A stretch of DNA of 64,000 nt, taken from NCBI GenBank assembly GCA_024362935.1, contig JANCRA010000025.1:10938936-11002935 (forward strand), written 5' to 3'. This DNA comes from Setophaga petechia (taxonomy: Eukaryota > Chordata > Aves > Passeriformes > Parulidae). The notes under the pieces are model-generated. The model saw only the letters and a program-made list of their open reading frames with translations. It was not told the DNA's origin and made no database searches. The position numbers and the translations under genes were made by a program. Shown here in pieces: positions 62,001 through 64,000 of this stretch (the stretch's first letter is position 1; each line of letters opens with the position of its first letter).

Positions 62001-64000
62001 TTACATAGCTATGACATAATATAACTATAAAAAAGATTACTTTATGCTTGTTCAGAAAAAAAAAGCTTTTATTTCTCTTGAGCTAAGATATTTTTTTAAA
62101 TGATTGAGTTTTTTTAATATGTCCCTAGTTTTACAGCTGGACCACACTGACATCTAGCTAACTGGGGAATATAACTGGTATATTCCAATATAATTCGGAT
62201 ATTTTTTCCTTCATACTAAAAGAATTCAAAACCACTCAAGTGAGAACACTATAGTAACAGCCCTGTGCTATTTTAATTATCTGTTATAGAGTAAAATACT
62301 TTTACTCCTAAAGAGCACTTTCTCCCAAAGTCTTTCTGTGGACACATTTAGAGTAGTTATGGTTTCCAAGGTGCACACCCAGCCCCATGAGATGTCTTTG
62401 CAATTGACCTTTATTTTGAAGATTTACTTCTCAAAGGTAGAGATTTTTGTTTTATACAGCTTATAAGGCCTATATATTAAAAAAAAGCATACATAGCTAA
62501 AAGGTATCAAACAAATTAGAGATGCAAAGAGATTTTGGAAAAGTGGATTAAAAGAAAAAGTTTAAATTCCAAAATTATGTAAGAAAATATGCTTGTACAT
62601 GTAATAAATATGAATTCAGCTTCATTTATTTTCCAAGATAAATACGGAATTCTCTGTTTTTCCCCCTTGCAAAAATATTACATGTGCAATAGATGCAGAA
62701 GCCAGAACCCAAATCTCATCAGGAAAGCTATAGAAAAGTAAGGACAAGAATAGAGCTGTTTGCAATTTTGAAGAACAAGCTGCTTCTGAAAAAAAAAAAA
62801 GAAAAGTTATGTTTCCTAGCCCACTTTGGGACAAGAGTGAGCATTATAATTCATTTTTTAGAACAAGAGTAGTATCTTAGGCCATATATCCTACTCTCCT
62901 GTAGGACATTATTGTCCCTTATATTTTTATAACACTCCACATATGAAATATTAAAAGCATAACAACACAAAATCACAACTGAAGTGTAACCCTCTCTCCA
63001 TGGTTTAAAATTCATGATACCCTTTATGAAAATGACAGTATTAACAGAAAATAAGGACACTAAAGAACTGCTGAAAAGTGAGTGACAAAGCCACAAGGTG
63101 TTTCCAATAGGTAGCCAAAACTCCCTATGCACCTGACTGTGCAGGATGACAGTCAATATAAAGCACCAACAGCTTGATAAGAATGTTTTTTTCGACCATG
63201 CTAAGAGTTCCTTCCAAACATGGGAAAAGAGAGCAAGCGTGCAGTCTGGGGAGTTCCACAAACCTCTGAAAAGGTCTGCATACCCTCATCCTTCCAATAC
63301 ACTACATTGTATATTTGAAATCCCCAAAGTTGCCACTCAAAGTCACTGGGAGCTGGTGGCCACTCGGTAGCTCATGCCAGCCAGCAAAAGTTCTGGTGCT
63401 GGTTTGGGTTCAGCAGACGTGTGACCACATCACATGAACCACAAGTGCCCCAGTTCCAGCACGAGACCAGGTAGCAGCCTCAGTGCTAAGTCAATGATTC
63501 AGGATTTACAAAGGAAATAGTTTTTACAGCTGATCCGTTCTGCTGCCTGCAAAACAAATTTTAATAGGTGAGCAGTGCCAGATGCCAATGAGAAAAGTCT
63601 GTGCATGTTCTGTAACACAAGGAGTTTGACCACGATTTTCCTTCACAACAAAACTTAGGCAACACCTTTATTAGTGCAGTACTACTAAGACACCCAATGC
63701 CAAAAGTGCCAAACATTATCATTCCAGATAATCCTGTGTGACGAATCCTGTGCTCATACCACTTCCATCAGAGAGCTTAGGAACAGCTTCCCGTGTCATT
63801 GAGTGAGACTGGGCCAATCTTAGTATGAATACAAGGCAACACCTTTTCGCACTCCTTTCCTTTGTTACTCCTGGAATGCTTTTTGAAAAGCAAGTATCCA
63901 GCCCCACGGGGACAACCAAGAAGGCGGCAAACCGCAGAAGCAAGCCCCGAGGGCGTTCCCACTGATCGGCTCCTCGCCCTCAGGACAGAGGACCCTCCTC
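59001..64000. other. Upstream flank of PPARA, no gene recognised
   Basis: 5 kb of mostly AT-rich sequence with short TA and poly-A runs. The last 100 bp become GC-richer. I looked for the let-7 seed region, since let-7 genes lie upstream of PPARA in human, and did not find one in this stretch. Confidence 0.5.

Noticed and set aside
59001..64000. let-7 microRNA genes expected upstream of PPARA by human synteny
   Set aside because: No let-7 mature sequence or complement seen in this stretch; they may lie beyond the window.

Overview
The window is vertebrate nuclear DNA, most likely from a bird. Four protein genes can be placed in the order TTC38 (minus, 5' part only), PKDREJ (plus), CDPF1 (plus) and PPARA (minus). 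This is the order and orientation I know from human 22q13, read in reverse. The compact introns, few recognisable transposons and GC-rich promoters fit an avian genome. The species itself is an inference; no species marker was read.

Left part (1-5411): the first four coding exons of TTC38 lie on the minus strand, and the gene runs off the left edge. Its 8-codon first exon is present twice, plus a partial third start, in a 56-bp tandem array. A GC-rich stretch of about 320 bp separates the TTC38 start from PKDREJ and looks like a shared, divergent promoter. It holds a perfect 11-bp inverted repeat of two ETS-type sites.

PKDREJ (5731-11955) is a single 6.2-kb reading frame with a signal peptide, REJ-type ectodomain, GPS-like motif, first membrane segment, PLAT domain and four more membrane segments. 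It then stops. In place of the cation-channel half there is a run of 87-bp repeats coding a hydrophilic tail, a TGA, a short decayed but recognisable piece of the next membrane segment (in the same frame, then shifted), and a G-rich block. The channel pore appears to be lost in this lineage.

Middle (12214-28461): the G-rich island may hold the CDPF1 promoter. Three CDPF1 coding exons follow over 8 kb. The first carries an apparent frame break just before the first CxxC pair, and the acceptor of the last exon is triplicated in 20-bp units. CDPF1 may therefore be decaying, may start downstream, or may carry an assembly error.

Right part (28462-64000): an intergenic stretch and probable long 3' UTR lead to PPARA, whose six coding exons join in perfect phase to a 468-residue receptor, the same length as human PPARA. 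A large 5' intron separates the coding exons from a CpG-rich island at 58731-59000, the best candidate promoter. The rest is noncoding with simple repeats and small duplications. I found no RNA gene, CRISPR array, intact mobile element or viral gene.
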